Part shown: piece after piece, positions 15,171-27,210 of the stretch | Layout of the letters: every line of letters starts with the position of its first letter | Numbering within the stretch: the first letter of the stretch is position 1 | Assembly: GCA_036365515.1 (NCBI GenBank) | Contig: CM070876.1 | Location: 38,401,195-38,465,194, forward strand | DNA from: Torymus aiolomorphi | Lineage: Eukaryota > Arthropoda > Insecta > Hymenoptera > Torymidae | Length of the DNA stretch: 64,000 nucleotides | Direction: 5' to 3' | Notes under the pieces: generated by a model | The model's database searches: none | Told to the model about the DNA's origin: nothing | Seen by the model: the letters and a program-made list of their open reading frames with translations, nothing else | Position numbers and translations under genes: made by a program

Positions 15171-15317
15171 GACGCGGCGTGCGGTAATAAACGTCGTATC
15201 GATAGCCGTCGCGAGATATTCTTTTTTTCTCCGCATTGTTTGTTCTTTGGCTTTCTCATTAGGTTTATTGCCGGATAAGTAATTTGTAAGTGAAGCGAGC
15301 TCGCGCAATAAAAGGGA
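15171..15317 (-). repeat. Duplicated 147-bp segment (partner at 52,138-52,284)
   Basis: This segment is about 95% identical, in reverse orientation, to 52,138-52,284. The seven or so differences include CpG to TpG/CpA changes, and in each of those the partner copy has lost the CpG, so this CpG-rich locus looks like the source. Homology stops sharply at both ends. At one end the partner abuts the terminus of a hairpin-ended repeat. The open frame shared by both copies has no recognisable domain. Confidence 0.75.
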
Positions 15318-17990
15318 AAAAAAAGAAGGCGCGGCTGAAAAATGTTGGTCCGCTGTTTGTTCGGGATAAGCATCATTAGGGATGAAACGCGCGAGCGCAG
15401 GTTCCTCTCTCGTGTATACGGTATTCCACCCCCATGATTGCCGGGCTTTATTTAGTGGCCTCTCGGGCCCACATCCCCGCGGATCAGGTATGCGCGCGCA
15501 CGAGGAAGAAACGACCAAGAGGCGAGAGAGGAGCAGATAACCTAATCTTGCTCGTGTGAATGCTCGAGGAGGCCGTCCGCGGTATTATTATGGGTCCCCT
15601 CTTCTCTCTCTCCCTCTGCTTCTCACCTCGCTCTATGCCACGGCGACGATAGCGAACGGCGATAATTTACCGACTGATTCACGCCCCGTCGCCTCGGAAT
15701 GTCCAGATTAATTAAAATAACACGGTGCTGGCTTCTATTTCCCTCCGTTTTTACTCACTCTATCTTTCGCGCGCTCTTGCACTATGCAGAACCGACACGT
15801 TTTTTGTATACAAATTTACGACTTCTACCCGCTCGGAAATCAATCTGACTCTCATCGCCACTTGCCTCTGCGCATCCGCGTGTTCGCACGAATACTCCGC
15901 GTGTGTATCAGTAGACACACGCGCGCGCATAAATACAGAGGTAAAAAATGGAGTGCAACCGCCCGTTGTTGTCTCTCCTTCTCGTCCGTAGTATCTTTCT
16001 CTCGCTCGGGTGCGGGAATCCGGTGGCCTGCGACAGAAAAAATTAATGCTTTAGAAAAAGAACCCGTCGACTATACCCCCGAGATAAGCATCGCTTTATT
16101 TACAAATTCAGTCTTATACACATTGGCTATAAACTATTATCCCGGAGGACACTTATGCCTATTAGGAAACTTTCACATAAAAAGCTGAAAGTAGTCGTTT
16201 TTATTTTTTTGAACGTTTGTTGAAATTTAATGCAAAGTATAAAACTGAAATATGTTTATATTTACATGGAAATGTTGAGAAGAATTTTTAAACAAGTTGT
16301 ACTTTTTTGTTCCCTTGAAAGAGGGCGCACTAAATGAACGTATTTTCTTATTGAAGACTATTTAGCAACAAAAATTAAATGACTAACAAAATAATCAGCA
16401 CGTTGTGCTTTAATAAACCTTTTATATGTTATGTTTCAGGAATTGAGAGATCTATCATGACGTTATACCAGATGAAGATGACGATACAAGCTCAGTTGAC
16501 AAGGATTCGTCAGTTTGAGACTTCATTAACTAAAAAAACATCACAACTCCTAAATAGAAAGGGACATTGTCATAGTACAGTGGTCATCATCATCTTCCCT
16601 TTCAAAGCATTGTATACTTGGCGAGGTCCCTCAGGGTCCGGCCGCCGCTGCCCAGTAATAAATGTCGTGGGAGTAGATACCGACAAGTCTCGGTGGCGTT
16701 AACGGGGTACTCGCGCGGGCGCGCTTGAAAAAGCAGCAGAGAGAAAGAGAGAGAGGAAAAGAGAGACAGGCACGCCGCTCAAACAAAGTGCCAGGACTCG
16801 CGCGGCACCGAGCCCTCATCCGTAAAGCTTCGCATCGCCCGGCATTCCGGCATTAATATAGTTGTTTCTTTGCATCGTCGCTTCTCTCTCTTTCTCCCAT
16901 GCCTTATAACCTTTCTCTCGCTCCGCGCGCGCGCGCGCACGCGCAAGCCACCCCGATGTGTACTCCGCTCATTTTTCCCCCTCCCATTTTTCGCCTGCAT
17001 TATCCGTGCGTTACGTACATGTATATAGCCGCGCGTCGTCTTTTTCTCCCGGCGCGTATACACGGCACACACGTCCCTCTATACGTGCCTATATCCATCT
17101 CCGACGCGCAATTGCCTTTTTCCCCCGTGAGAAGGCGAAAAGGTGCGCGCGAGCAGAGGAGGCGGAGAAGAAGAAGAAGTTTGGAGCAATTATCGAAATG
17201 AGCGCGCGCGCTTGCGTTTCATTCACGACTTCATTCACCGACGGGGAAAACGCGCGCCCGCGCGCAATTATACACCGAGAAAATATACTACGCCGGGAGA
17301 GTTTAATAAGCGAAAAAAGCTCACTGCCGGCGCGTCTCTCTAAAGTCTGATGATGCGCTTAATTGACAGAGAGCGAGAGCGCGGCGCAAAAACGCCACCG
17401 CGCGGCGAAATGTCGGCCAATGGTAATTTGCCTCCTCGCGCTCACGCTCAAATTACACGAGATCCTCTTAATGCCTCTATCCTAATGATCTTTTGCAAAA
17501 ATCGAGTGCGCTGACGGGCTTATGTGCACCGGCGGCGATGCAAACTTTGCTCATAGCCGCATGTAGTATACACGCGGGAGTAGTGTAAGGGATCAGGTGC
17601 ATTGGTTTATATTTTTACGGTGGTAGGCTCTAATACGTGCGCATACTTGCTAAGCGAAGTTCTGATTTAAGTGCAAGAGCTTGTTTTTATGCACTTCCGC
17701 GGAAGTTCATTGATATAAGTGAGTCGAAAAAAAGTTATGATGATTTGTTCTCCGAAGAATCTTCATTTAGACTAATGAATATATTTAGGAGAAGCGGCGT
17801 TTGCTTGAACGCCGTTTAATCATTTGCGTTTTCCGAACGATACTTACATTCAAATTACCCTAGATCTACTTCTTATATGGATAATAATTTTGCGTAGGCA
17901 AGTACTTACTTTTACATTAACAAGTTGCAGCGATGCCTATCAAGCAGATTTTTCATGAAGTTTTCAAAATCAGATTTATTATAATTGTGT
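15318..17990. other. Noncoding DNA, one weak exon-like stretch
   Basis: CpG-rich with AT-rich patches. Around 16,425-16,520 a pyrimidine-poor acceptor (ATGTTTCAG) precedes sequence that in one frame encodes an acidic Asp/Ser-rich tail ending in TGA, but the first in-frame codons contain a stop, so I do not call an exon. CT/GA and GC microsatellites lie at 16,740-16,760 and 16,928-16,940. Confidence 0.35.
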
Positions 17991-18634
17991 ATATATCGTC
18001 GCGTGGTACGAAGAAAAGCCAACTTGGAAGTTACAGGCGAAGAAAAGTCAAAAACGCGTCTAAGGCGAAGAAAAGCCGGTTTGGGTCTTCCCTATACCTA
18101 CGAAACTTATCCTTTTCTATTTTTATTTTAGTTTTCTTTGGCATATGACATTTCCATTTTGGAGGTATTAGAGTTACATTATAGTATTAAAATCTTCAAT
18201 CTCATCGAGACGTATCATACCCGTTATTCTTGGAGGTTTTTTACTACAACTTTTTTTTCCGTGCAGACGAAGAAAAGCCAGTTTGCGCCGTTCCTGCGGA
18301 GGAAAAATCCCAACTGACGGCATCTAATCAATTACTAGTTATCTAATTATCTTGACTGATCATCTTTTTATCTTTTTAAAAATATTTTTAATTTTTTTGT
18401 TATCTTTTTATCTTTATCGTATCTTATTATCTAAAAGTTATCTATAAGATACCAACTAAATGTTACTTTCGTTTGAGAAGTCAAACTGGCTTTTCTTCGT
18501 CTGGGAGGGCGCAAACTGGCTTTTATTCGTCTGGGAGGACCCAAACTGGCTTTTCTTCGCCTTAGACGCGTTTTTGGATTTTCTTCGCCTGTAATTTCCA
18601 AGTTGGCTTTTCTTCGTACTGCGCGACGACATAT
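17991..18634. mobile_element. Inverted-repeat element built of GAAGAAAAGCC motifs
   Basis: Left arm 17,991-18,086 and right arm 18,539-18,634 are near-perfect inverted copies, starting ATATATCGTCGCG and ending CGCGACGACATAT. Inside the arms and between them a short motif, GACGAAGAAAAGCCAGTTTG, recurs in both orientations (about 18,010, 18,038, 18,067, 18,268, 18,478, 18,510, 18,545). Arms made of tandem motifs around a unique centre are typical of foldback-type elements. No coding capacity is seen and no target duplication could be defined. Confidence 0.65.
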
Positions 18635-21600
18635 GGAGACGTATCACAGTCATAAGTATCCAAGTTAGTAATACTCGTACATAGTGAATATAATTATTTA
18701 CAATTAATAGGATTCCAGTTAGTAATACTCAAATTTATTTAAAATATTTCGACTATATGGAAACACATTTTATTTAAAATAATATATATATGAAGAAACT
18801 AGGGGGGGCGAGCCCCCCTGCGTGTCTCGCTGCGCTCGACACGCCAACCCCCCCGCCCCCACACACACCTGCTCCTCGCTTCGCTCATCGCCCGCCCTCT
18901 CCCTACGTAAAAACTTCGTTTTTACATAATAGGCACGACCGCAATGCTCAGCAGAACCTTATAATTTTATTATTGCAAAAATTGTAATACTTTATTTTTG
19001 TCATTTTTATCATTAAAATAAACATAAATACATCTGCAGTAAAATTTAAAGAAAAATTATCCATTTACTTTTATACATTTATACCTTTTTCTTTGTAAAA
19101 GGTTTGCATTTTAATTCTATATATATATAGATATATGTAAATAACGTTTTAATTAGTCTATGATGCATAAAAATTTATTAAGTATTAATTAATATGATCA
19201 AATTGCATATAGGAAAATGGAAAATTAAATAAAAGTATCATGATTGCAGGCATATTTAAAATTAAAAACATGGTTTTCATAATTTTTATCGAAATTATAA
19301 TAATCGTTTTTATTTTTATTTATTAAAACGTTAAAAAGAAAAAAAAGTTTTGTTTCTATGATATCCACAACTTTTGTATTTGAAATTGTTGTGTATAGGT
19401 AGTCAAATTGTGTGGAATTATATGAAGAAAACTATTGTTTCATTACTCTCGATTAAAAAAAAAAACAGAGTTGAATTTTATACAGTTCTAACGAAAGGCG
19501 GGGATTACCTATAGCTGCTCACGGGTGTTCTTAACTACATATACCTATACAATCTTAATTACGAAAAAATATTCGCGGCACATGCACACATACACTAATA
19601 CCACCAAAGGGAGAAAAACAGAAGAAAAAAGCTCAACACTGATGCATTCGGCAACGGCAATCTGGCATTGCGCTGCATGCATGAGTTCTATTGCATTTGC
19701 AGCAACCGTAACGGCTATACCTTGGCTAAGCTGCATTCTGCGCATAAGTACATACATATAAGATACAGTGGAACACGCATTCGACCCGCGTGACCGCGAG
19801 CGCTCCCTGTGATAGGCTGTAGTATAAGTATATGGATCGCGCGCGCGCTTTCTGCTACTGCCTTAGCCGTTTATCCTTGCATGTGACTATACAGTGAGTA
19901 TAAAGTAGTGTAGTGCGGGCTGTGAGAGGCAGCGTGCCGCGTGGCGCGTGCGCGCGTGTGTCCATGGTGTGTGATGTCAACAACCGCAACGTCTGGCTCC
20001 CGGCGTCCCCAGCGATGACAGCGGCTGCTGTAGTACGCCGCCGTGGTGAATGTCGTCCTCTTCATAGTGTTCGCCGGTTGGTGATAATTGGTCGGAGACA
20101 GGAAGGCAGTGTGTCAACGGCGAGAGCAGATTTAGTAAGCCCTTTCTCGTTCCTAACCTCTCTGATGCGTGAGCTGATGGTACTTTATCTTGTTGCAGGT
20201 AACTGGCAGCGGGAGGAGTGTAAATGACGAGCACTGCTGTAAACTGTTTCTTGGATGTGTAAATGTTGTCTGGGTCACCTATTTATTAGTTATATGTGGT
20301 TTTTAGGTGCTCAACATTCCTTGTTTGGTTCTTACACTACTGGCTACGCGTACAGTGTTATGAGTCTCAGCGACTCTCAGGCTAGGACTGTTTCCAGCAG
20401 TGAAACGAGTGAAGGCTTCCACTAGTGGTCTTGGCCTCTAGTTGTTACCCAATGGTATCTGGTGCAGCAAGTGAACTACACCATTGCTGCAGACTTTTCT
20501 TTTGTATGGTAATGTTTTTATCGGTGTCATCTATTTGTTAGTCATATGTGATTTTTAAGTGCTCTACTTTCCTCGCTTGTCTCCCAGAGTCAAGGGTGAT
20601 CTGCTATTAATGTGCTTCGATGATTCTTAAGCTGAGCCAATCCAGGACATTGACGGTCTCTGTCAGTACTCCCTCAGATGGTGAAGTTACTGACGTAGTG
20701 GATGGCTGTTAGTTAGATGATTCTCAGTAGACTGGTATCCATGAAGTAGTGCCAGCTTAGATCATCGAACCTTTTTTACTGCTTCTACATCTCTATCAGT
20801 GATCTTCAAGTGTTAGCGCACAAGAGTGTGAGGGGAAATTAGGAAGTGTTAATTAGTCGTGTTAGGGTGTAATTAGGAACTGGGGGGTATTATAAAAGTG
20901 CTGTATGTGTGTATGTGTGGTTAGATGTGATACGAGTAGGTAGTTATCGTTGGTAATATTAGCTCGTCTGGCTAATTATCAAGTTTGGTCAGGGTGTAAG
21001 AACTCATCTGAGGGTATCTGTTGTATTAAAATACATGATTATGTATTTCATAGATTTTTACCAGGTGAGACTTGGCTATTTAATAGTTTTCTATACACTG
21101 TACAACTGACAGAATTAGCTAGAACATTGCATTCTTTATGCATTGAAATTAACCAAAGTACAAAATTTATAGCTTATACATTACACAAAAGTTTTTTTTT
21201 GTAAATATGATATTATTTTAACATGTGCTTATATAATATTACACAATTTTGATTATTTTGGTTCAATCGCTTAGATCCTAGGGACATAGTTAATGGGTTA
21301 ACCAGTGTAATCTTATGTTTAAATTTCTTCAATTTATTATCAAAACAGTAACATAACATAATTATATAATTTTACCAACCCAATTTTATACATTTTTCTA
21401 ATTTTTATTCCATTACATTCTAAGTTCTCTAGATCATTTGACAAGAAATTATAAATTTCGACAGCTTCTATGTAACAGTTTTTGTTAATTATTGTTTTAC
21501 TTTTTTATTGGCATATATACACTTCTATTTCTTATATTAATTGTTTTTCTCTAATCTAATATTTAATTTCTCATAATGATAGAAAACCGATTCAAAATAA

Positions 21601-22109
21601 AATAATTATTTAATATTTAAAGGATATTCTTCAATTACAAAAATATTTTTGTATTTAAGTTTAATGATTTTATTTTATAGATTATTTAATAATTTTGTAC
21701 TTTTCGTATAGGTATAAAGCATTCCAAGCTATTATCCCATAATTTTTAATATTATTAAAAAGAGCATTATATAATATCAACAATGTTTTAGTTTGCGTAA
21801 TCTTTGTTTGTCTTTTTGTAGAAAACAGGGACATAGATATTTCGTTTCTTAACTTATTGTTCCAATGTGTTTATCCCATTAAATATTGTAACCAAATGTA
21901 ATTTCGTATTTTATTATTATATTTTTGTAATTATGTTGACTTTGGAATGTTATATTGCTTTTCTGGTCTTATTTATATCTATTGTATCGAATATTTGTGT
22001 CAAATCGAATTCTATTAAATAATAATCGAAAAGTGAATCTACGGGGTTATTGAAGCATTAAAAATTATGTTAATACATTTAGATGATCTAGAAATGATTA
22101 TATATATAT
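18635..22109. other. Repeat-derived region with hairpins and a CpG-rich exon-like island
   Basis: Two strong hairpins stand at about 18,800-18,840 (a G-run/C-run palindrome, then GTGTC/GACAC). At 18,931-18,968 there is an inverted copy of 27,082-27,115. A stretch near 19,345-19,405 matches the tandem unit at 26,192-26,680. An unusual CpG-rich island at 19,790-20,220 could hold a small intron (GTAAGC at about 20,134 to TTGTTGCAG at about 20,199), but its translation is not recognised. An 86-bp sequence at about 20,255-20,340 recurs diverged at 20,500-20,585. The rest, to 22,109, is AT-rich without a recognised gene. Confidence 0.4.
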
Positions 22110-22113
22110 ATAT

Positions 22114-22520
22114 GAGGCGTTTCGCCTCAACTCTCCCAGCGCGGCGCGCTAGCGTCAAATCATGCTATTTTCAAGTCGTGTTTACGATATCAATATGCAT
22201 TTCAAAAAATTATGTGATAAGCGTTTCCGACGTATTTTTTCCTCAGCTTTCCAATGGCGTAGGTGGTTTCTCCGAAATTTTCCATTTTCCCCCCCAACAA
22301 GTATAAAACATACTATATCTCGAAAAGTATATTTTTAATATTTTTTTTTACTCCCTAGATCGAAAGCTGAGCATTTTTTACGTCGGAAAGGATTTTTTTC
22401 AGAATTTGCTCGAATGTTTTCTTAGAGAAACAGAACGCGAAAGAGCAGACGCAGCGTCTCCTTCGCGCGCGGTTTTCGGCGCGCTGTACACCGCGTGGAC
22501 TAGATGCATTTCGCTCTCTA
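22114..22520 (+). repeat. Left terminal inverted repeat, copy 1
   Basis: It pairs with 25,763-26,171 over about 400 bp, down to the shared inner sequence around CTAGATG and CGCTCTCTA. It contains the CpG-rich GCGCGGCGCGC block near the tip and an internal AT-rich half. Confidence 0.85.
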
Positions 22521-22577
22521 ACAACCACTTAAAATTTTGATTTCCTTAATAATAGCAACAATAAACTAGTATTTATA

Positions 22578-24447
22578 TTAATAATTCTTTTTTTTTAAAG
22601 TAGATAATTTTATTTTGTTTTGTTTTACGGGTTTTTTAGGGAAGATTTGATATTCTGAACTCATTGACGTTTTTTTTAGTATTAATGTTGTTTTATTCAT
22701 TGGAATAATGGCATGGTACTGTAAAGTTCCCGGTATAGATTTAATTTTACTTAACCTTGATTTTAGTTTCAAAACGGCTTTTTCATAGGTCTCTTTAGTG
22801 CTGTAAAAAACTTTAGTTTCTTTGCAATTACGTAAAGCCCAGTTGTAAAGGTCTTCTGGTGTTAAAATATGATTACTCGAAGAGAGTTGAAGACTTGCTC
22901 TTTTCGCCCCTCTTTTCAAATTTGCGCCTATACCATCGCACGCACCTTTACCGTGCGCTGTTGCATGAAAATGCCATTCAGCAGGAACTCCAAAATCTTT
23001 TTGATGAAACAGAAGATTTTGGAAGGTAGACTTGTTCTTAAAATGCTGACCTGCTCCATCAGTTAAGTAATAAATTTTCTTGACTATGAAATTACTTTTT
23101 AAATACGATATTATAATTTTTTGATATTCATAAACAGCAACAGTATCGTGATTTAGATTATCAGAAATTATAGCAATGCTTATATGTTTAAGATCTTGAT
23201 TTTCGTTATAATATACCACTGTTGTAAAAACTGTTGCTTGATTATTGTTCCAGTGGAACGATTGTGTTGAATTTTGCACTATAAACGCATAGTTTTCTGC
23301 AAAATCACAACAAACAAGGAATTCTCCTTTTTGAAGGTTTTTTTTCAAATCGCTTAAGAAAAGATATTGTTCTTTCGCAAAGAAGTCATGAGTTTTAAAT
23401 TTTATTAATTTTTCTCCCAGTATGTTCATGAATTCATAAACATTTACAGTTGTAGATACTATTGTGCAACGATCTGTCTGAAGCCATGACTCATACTGTA
23501 TTTGAAAAATATCATTTCTCTCAAAACATTCAAGCAAATGTTTCCGTAATACAGGCATATTGGGGCAATCTAAACAGTCTCCCAAGTAACATTTCCAACT
23601 AGCATTACTACATACGATTGCTTGGATGCAATCGTGGTAGTTTTTAAGAAATAGTCGAGTACCTTCAGTTAAACTCTGTAAATTAATAGCATTTAACATC
23701 AGCTTGATATTTTCGTGGTGTACACATACGCATACATTATGCGTACCACTGCTTCCCGCTAGAACACAATGCGGCGGCCTCAATTGAGTAAATTTAGTGA
23801 AGCCAATATTAACAAATTCATGCTCTTTTTTAAATAAACAATAAATTTCACGTAAATTACCAAGTAGTAACCTTTTCTGTACATGTTCTCTTTTACCATT
23901 ATCCTGCTTAACAGATATACAATCTTTTAATCCGGGCATTACACGACTAATATCGTCCCTCTCATAAAAACGTTTAACTGAATCTACACTTTCAACTGGA
24001 AATATTTTGCCCCTTTTCTTTTCAAGTTTTGAAAAAATTCCACTTTCAGTTACTAACTTTTTCGCTTCTCGAGCTTCCCACTCAGTACAACCGAACTCTC
24101 TGATTAAGTCTCTGCGAGACCAAAAATCAGGAGCAAGCGTGAGTAGCTGAATTTTATCTTCCTTACCCGGTGATTCTAAAATTTTTTTTTTATTGGTTGA
24201 GAACTGCCACGCCTGCTTTATGATATTCATCAGTACATTCAATTTTAGCTTTTTTGGCATCGCATGAAGGTAAATCTAACTTATGTTTATAAAGTTGACG
24301 TTGACAGTTGGAACAAATTTTCGCGTTTTCTGGTACGAGGGGATACGCACTCCTAAATATTGAAGGAAAATTCGACAAATTTTTACGCACAGAGTGATTA
24401 ATTTTATTAAAAGGATTTATGCATTTCAGCTTCAAAGCTGGATCCAT
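22578..24447 (-). pseudogene. DDE transposase of long-TIR element, one frameshift
   Basis: The gene starts at the ATG at 24,447. An N-terminal piece of about 85 residues has a KICSNC cysteine motif and is followed, after a frameshift in a run of ten A (24,182-24,191), by a frame running to 22,578. Numbered from the downstream ATG at 24,260, that frame has 560 residues. Its first twenty or so are wrong-frame translation, so this ATG is not the natural start. Likely catalytic acidic residues are D319 (CDFAENY), D401 (LTDGAGQHFKN) and D442 (HGKGACDGIG). The HGKGACDGIG signature recurs in a family of uncharacterised transposase-like proteins of arthropods and cnidarians, as I remember it. The expected role is binding its own TIRs and catalysing cut-and-paste transposition. 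Copy 2 at 43-44.8 kb has the same domain order. If the A-run length is a sequencing error, the gene would be intact. Confidence 0.8.
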
Positions 24448-24717
24448 TTCAGTAGCGAGAAAATAAATGCAATAAATAAACCAAAAATAAATTATGATTT
24501 AATCAGCAAACACACGAAGAACACAAATATAACGGAAACAGCGTTAAAATTCTTAAACAATTTCAAGGATAACAAAGATCGAAAATTCATCAGACTTATA
24601 TAATTGGATACAACAAATTACTCTCGGGCAAAAATTTTCTATACGCAAGCCACCTATCGGGTAAAAAGTAAGTGAGAAGCGTTGCGTCTGCTATTTCAAA
24701 TTGATTGTAATGTTTTT

Positions 24718-25657
24718 GCTTCCTCAAAGAGGAAGCTTTGTAACGGTGAAAAAAATTTTCGAAAAAAAAGTCTTCAAAAAGATGTTTTATGGTGGTATAT
24801 GTGTATATTATTTGATTTTGATGATTTTTGATTTCGTGGATGTATGTATGTGTGTGTGTGGCGTGTGTGTGTATGTGTATATTTCAACTCTTAATATCTC
24901 CGAAACTAATCAACTGATTTTCGTCGGGTAAAGCTTATTCGCTTCGTCTTGCGGCAAAAGGAAAGTACCCTGATGGATTTGGGATTTTATTGATTTTCTT
25001 TTGTTTTATAACCAAAAAACGATTTTGAATTTTTAGTTTTTTTGATTTTTTCGTATCTTATAGTAATTATTACATAAAATAATATACTTCTCTTAAAAGG
25101 TATTCAAATTACCTACATTTTCTTTTTTTAAAATTTAAAATTTAAAATATCTTCACTCTGTCATTTGTTATTAATGAAAACTTTTTTATATTTAAAAAAT
25201 TAATATCTCAAAAAATAATTTATTTATCGACTTGAAATTTTAACTGTTACTTATTACACTTGTTGGTGGCAATATTGTGTTGCAATTTTAAGTGATTATC
25301 TATATGAATATATATTATACATTTATTTTCGAGAACTATCATTTTAATATTTTTATAGAATGTAGTAAATTAAAATATCAAAACGTATTAATAGTGCCAT
25401 TTTTAGCCCCTTCTTTTATCTCTTTTTAATCTCAATTTTTTTTAAACTTGGTGGTCTGTCAAAGCTTTTTTTAAATAGGTACGTAATATACTATTTTGCA
25501 AGAAACTGGTATAAGACGCATCGGTTCAAAGTATTATTGAAATTCTTTAGCATTCCTTTTTATGAAAAATGTATTTTCAGAATTTCAATTTTTAATTAGG
25601 AAACGATGAATTAGTTTGAGGAAGCTAAGTGCCAAAGAATTGGCAGCGGTTTTTTTT
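24718..25657 (-). mobile_element. Hairpin-ended repeat U1, nested in transposon copy 1
   Basis: One end is a hairpin GCTTCCTCaaaGAGGAAGC at 24,718-24,736. The other end has GCCAAAGAATTGGC then AGCGG and a T-run. A GT-rich microsatellite lies near the first end (24,840-24,880). It is noncoding and sits wholly inside the 4-kb transposon, so it inserted later. Same family as the elements at 30.5-39.9 kb; possibly a Helentron-type rolling-circle derivative. Confidence 0.7.
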
Positions 25658-25762
25658 GCGAAATAACCTATGAAAATGTCAATCGTGCATATAAGTGAAA
25701 TTCGAAGTGCAAACAGATATTCCATAAAGAATTAAAAATGATAAATAAAAATAATAAGGTTA

Positions 25763-26171
25763 CTAGAGAGCGAAATACATCTAGTCCACGCGCTGTACAG
25801 CGCGCCGCATACCGCGCACGAAGGAGACGCTGCGTCTGCTCTTTCGCGTTCTGTTTCTCTAAGAAAAACATTCGAGCAAATTTTGCAAAAAATCCTTTCC
25901 GACGTAAAAAATGCTCAGCTTTCGATCTAGATGATAAAAAAAAATATTAAAAATATACTTTCCGAGATATAGTATGTTTTATACTTTTTGAGGGTGAAAA
26001 TGGAAAATTTCGGAAAAACCACTTACACCATTGGAAAGCTGAGGAAAAAATACGTCGGAAACGCTTATCACATAATTTTTTGAAATTCATATTGATATCG
26101 TAAACACGACTTGAAAATAGCATGATTTGACGCTCGCGCGCCGCGCTGGGAGAGTTGAGGCGAAACGCCTC
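25763..26171 (-). repeat. Right terminal inverted repeat, copy 1
   Basis: Inverted partner of 22,114-22,520. The two arms differ by scattered substitutions and short indels, so the insertion is not recent. Confidence 0.85.
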
Positions 26172-26191
26172 ATATAAGTGTTACTTAGGAG

Positions 26192-26680
26192 TAAGTTTTG
26201 TTTCAACGTTATCTATATGCTTTGTACTTAAGTTTTATTGAATTTGTGTGAAGAAAGACTCTGTAAAGTTATAGCCGAAAATCTTTTATTTTATGTATAT
26301 TTAGGCGTTTAAAATCGTTTTTATATGTTTAACTCGTAAGGTATTTATTTTATATAAATATGTTAAATGGAAAAAAGTTTTGTTTTTTATAACCTACAAC
26401 TTCTACATTTTAACATTTAACATTTTTGTGAAAAATCAAATCCTGACAAGTTATAGCCGAAAATCGTTCATTTTATGTGTATTTTGGCGTTTAAAATCGT
26501 TTTTATAAGTCTAGTTCGTCAGGAGTTGATTTAAAAAAAAATGTTAAATGAGAAAAAGTTTTGTTTCAATATTATCTACAACTTTTGTATTTAATATTTT
26601 TGTGTAAAATCAAATCCTGAGAAGTTATAGCCGAAAATCATTCATTTTTGACCATTTTTGGTCGTTTTTCGCAGTTATCT
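26192..26680. repeat. Tandem array, about 180-bp unit
   Basis: Three diverged copies start near 26,195, 26,372 and 26,553, each containing AAAGTTTTGTTT, a CTACAACTT-like block and GTTATAGCCGAAAATC. A single further partial unit lies at about 19,345-19,405, on the other side of the long-TIR transposon, suggesting that the transposon split a larger repeat element. Confidence 0.65.
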
Positions 26681-27210
26681 TGGCAAATGTTGCTCGTACA
26701 AAAAAGTGTTCAACATAAAAAAGCTGTATTTTAATTAGTTTTACCAGATAGACCTGTACATATTAGCTTAAAATTAATTTTTCTAGACATTAGGCAAAAA
26801 TCGATTTTTTGAGATATTTCTTTGTGCTCGCATTTGAAAAATTTTTCATCCATCTATCTTAATATAGAACCAGCACTTAGGTATAATTAGAGGAGTATTT
26901 TCCCGCAATCCCGATGAAATCGGTCGAAAATTCATTGAGATAATCGAGAAACTTGAGTATATACGGACGTACAGACATACATACATCTCATAAAACGCTT
27001 AAAACGCACTCGCTCTGAGTGGAACATGGTTTTTACACATTAATTTTTCAGTATTTGAATTCTTACAATTTTCGCTCTGGTGAAATTATAAGGCTCTCGA
27101 GTAGCGGTCGTGCCTAAAAAAGTAATAAAAAGTTTCGTTTTTAATGATAACATAGAATGGAATGACATTACAAAGTTCTTTGAGAAAACATTCTACTAAA
27201 GCAGTTAGCA
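26681..27210 (-). mobile_element. Terminal part of a hairpin-ended repeat (U7)
   Basis: The stretch ends with GCAGTTAGCAGCGG followed by a T-run at 27,190-27,210, the same terminus as the element at 50,877-52,139. It also contains the phrase GACGTACAGACATACATAC. Its opposite terminus was not found. The inverted match 27,082-27,115 to 18,931-18,968 suggests that the remainder lies left of the long-TIR transposon. Confidence 0.45.

Larger units (their letters stand above)
22114..26171 (-). mobile_element. Long-TIR DDE transposon, copy 1
   Basis: The element starts GAGGCGTTTCGCCTCAAC and ends with its exact inverse, and is flanked by ATAT on both sides (22,110-22,113 and 26,172-26,175), a 4-bp target duplication. 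The terminal inverted repeats are about 400 bp (22,114-22,520 and 25,763-26,171). Inside is a transposase-like gene on the minus strand, broken by one frameshift. A hairpin-ended repeat (24,718-25,657) is inserted between the transposase 5' end and the right TIR. The 4-bp duplication agrees with copy 2 at 42 kb. From memory, 4-bp duplications occur in the Sola superfamily and 3-4 bp in Academ; I cannot assign the superfamily without a search. Confidence 0.85.

Noticed and set aside
15132..15518. Open frame whose 49-residue segment recurs at 52.1 kb, suggesting a conserved protein
   Set aside because: The similarity is explained by a 147-bp DNA duplication. Differences are not biased to third codon positions, and homology stops abruptly at the DNA boundaries.
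16379..16702. Exon-like stretch after ATGTTTCAG
   Set aside because: The frame with an acidic, gene-like tail has a stop right after the acceptor, and the other open phase has no recognisable content or donor.
19913..20227. 104-residue frame with a possible 65-bp intron
   Set aside because: Neither the spliced nor unspliced translation is recognisable, and the CpG-rich island could equally be noncoding; kept only as a note.
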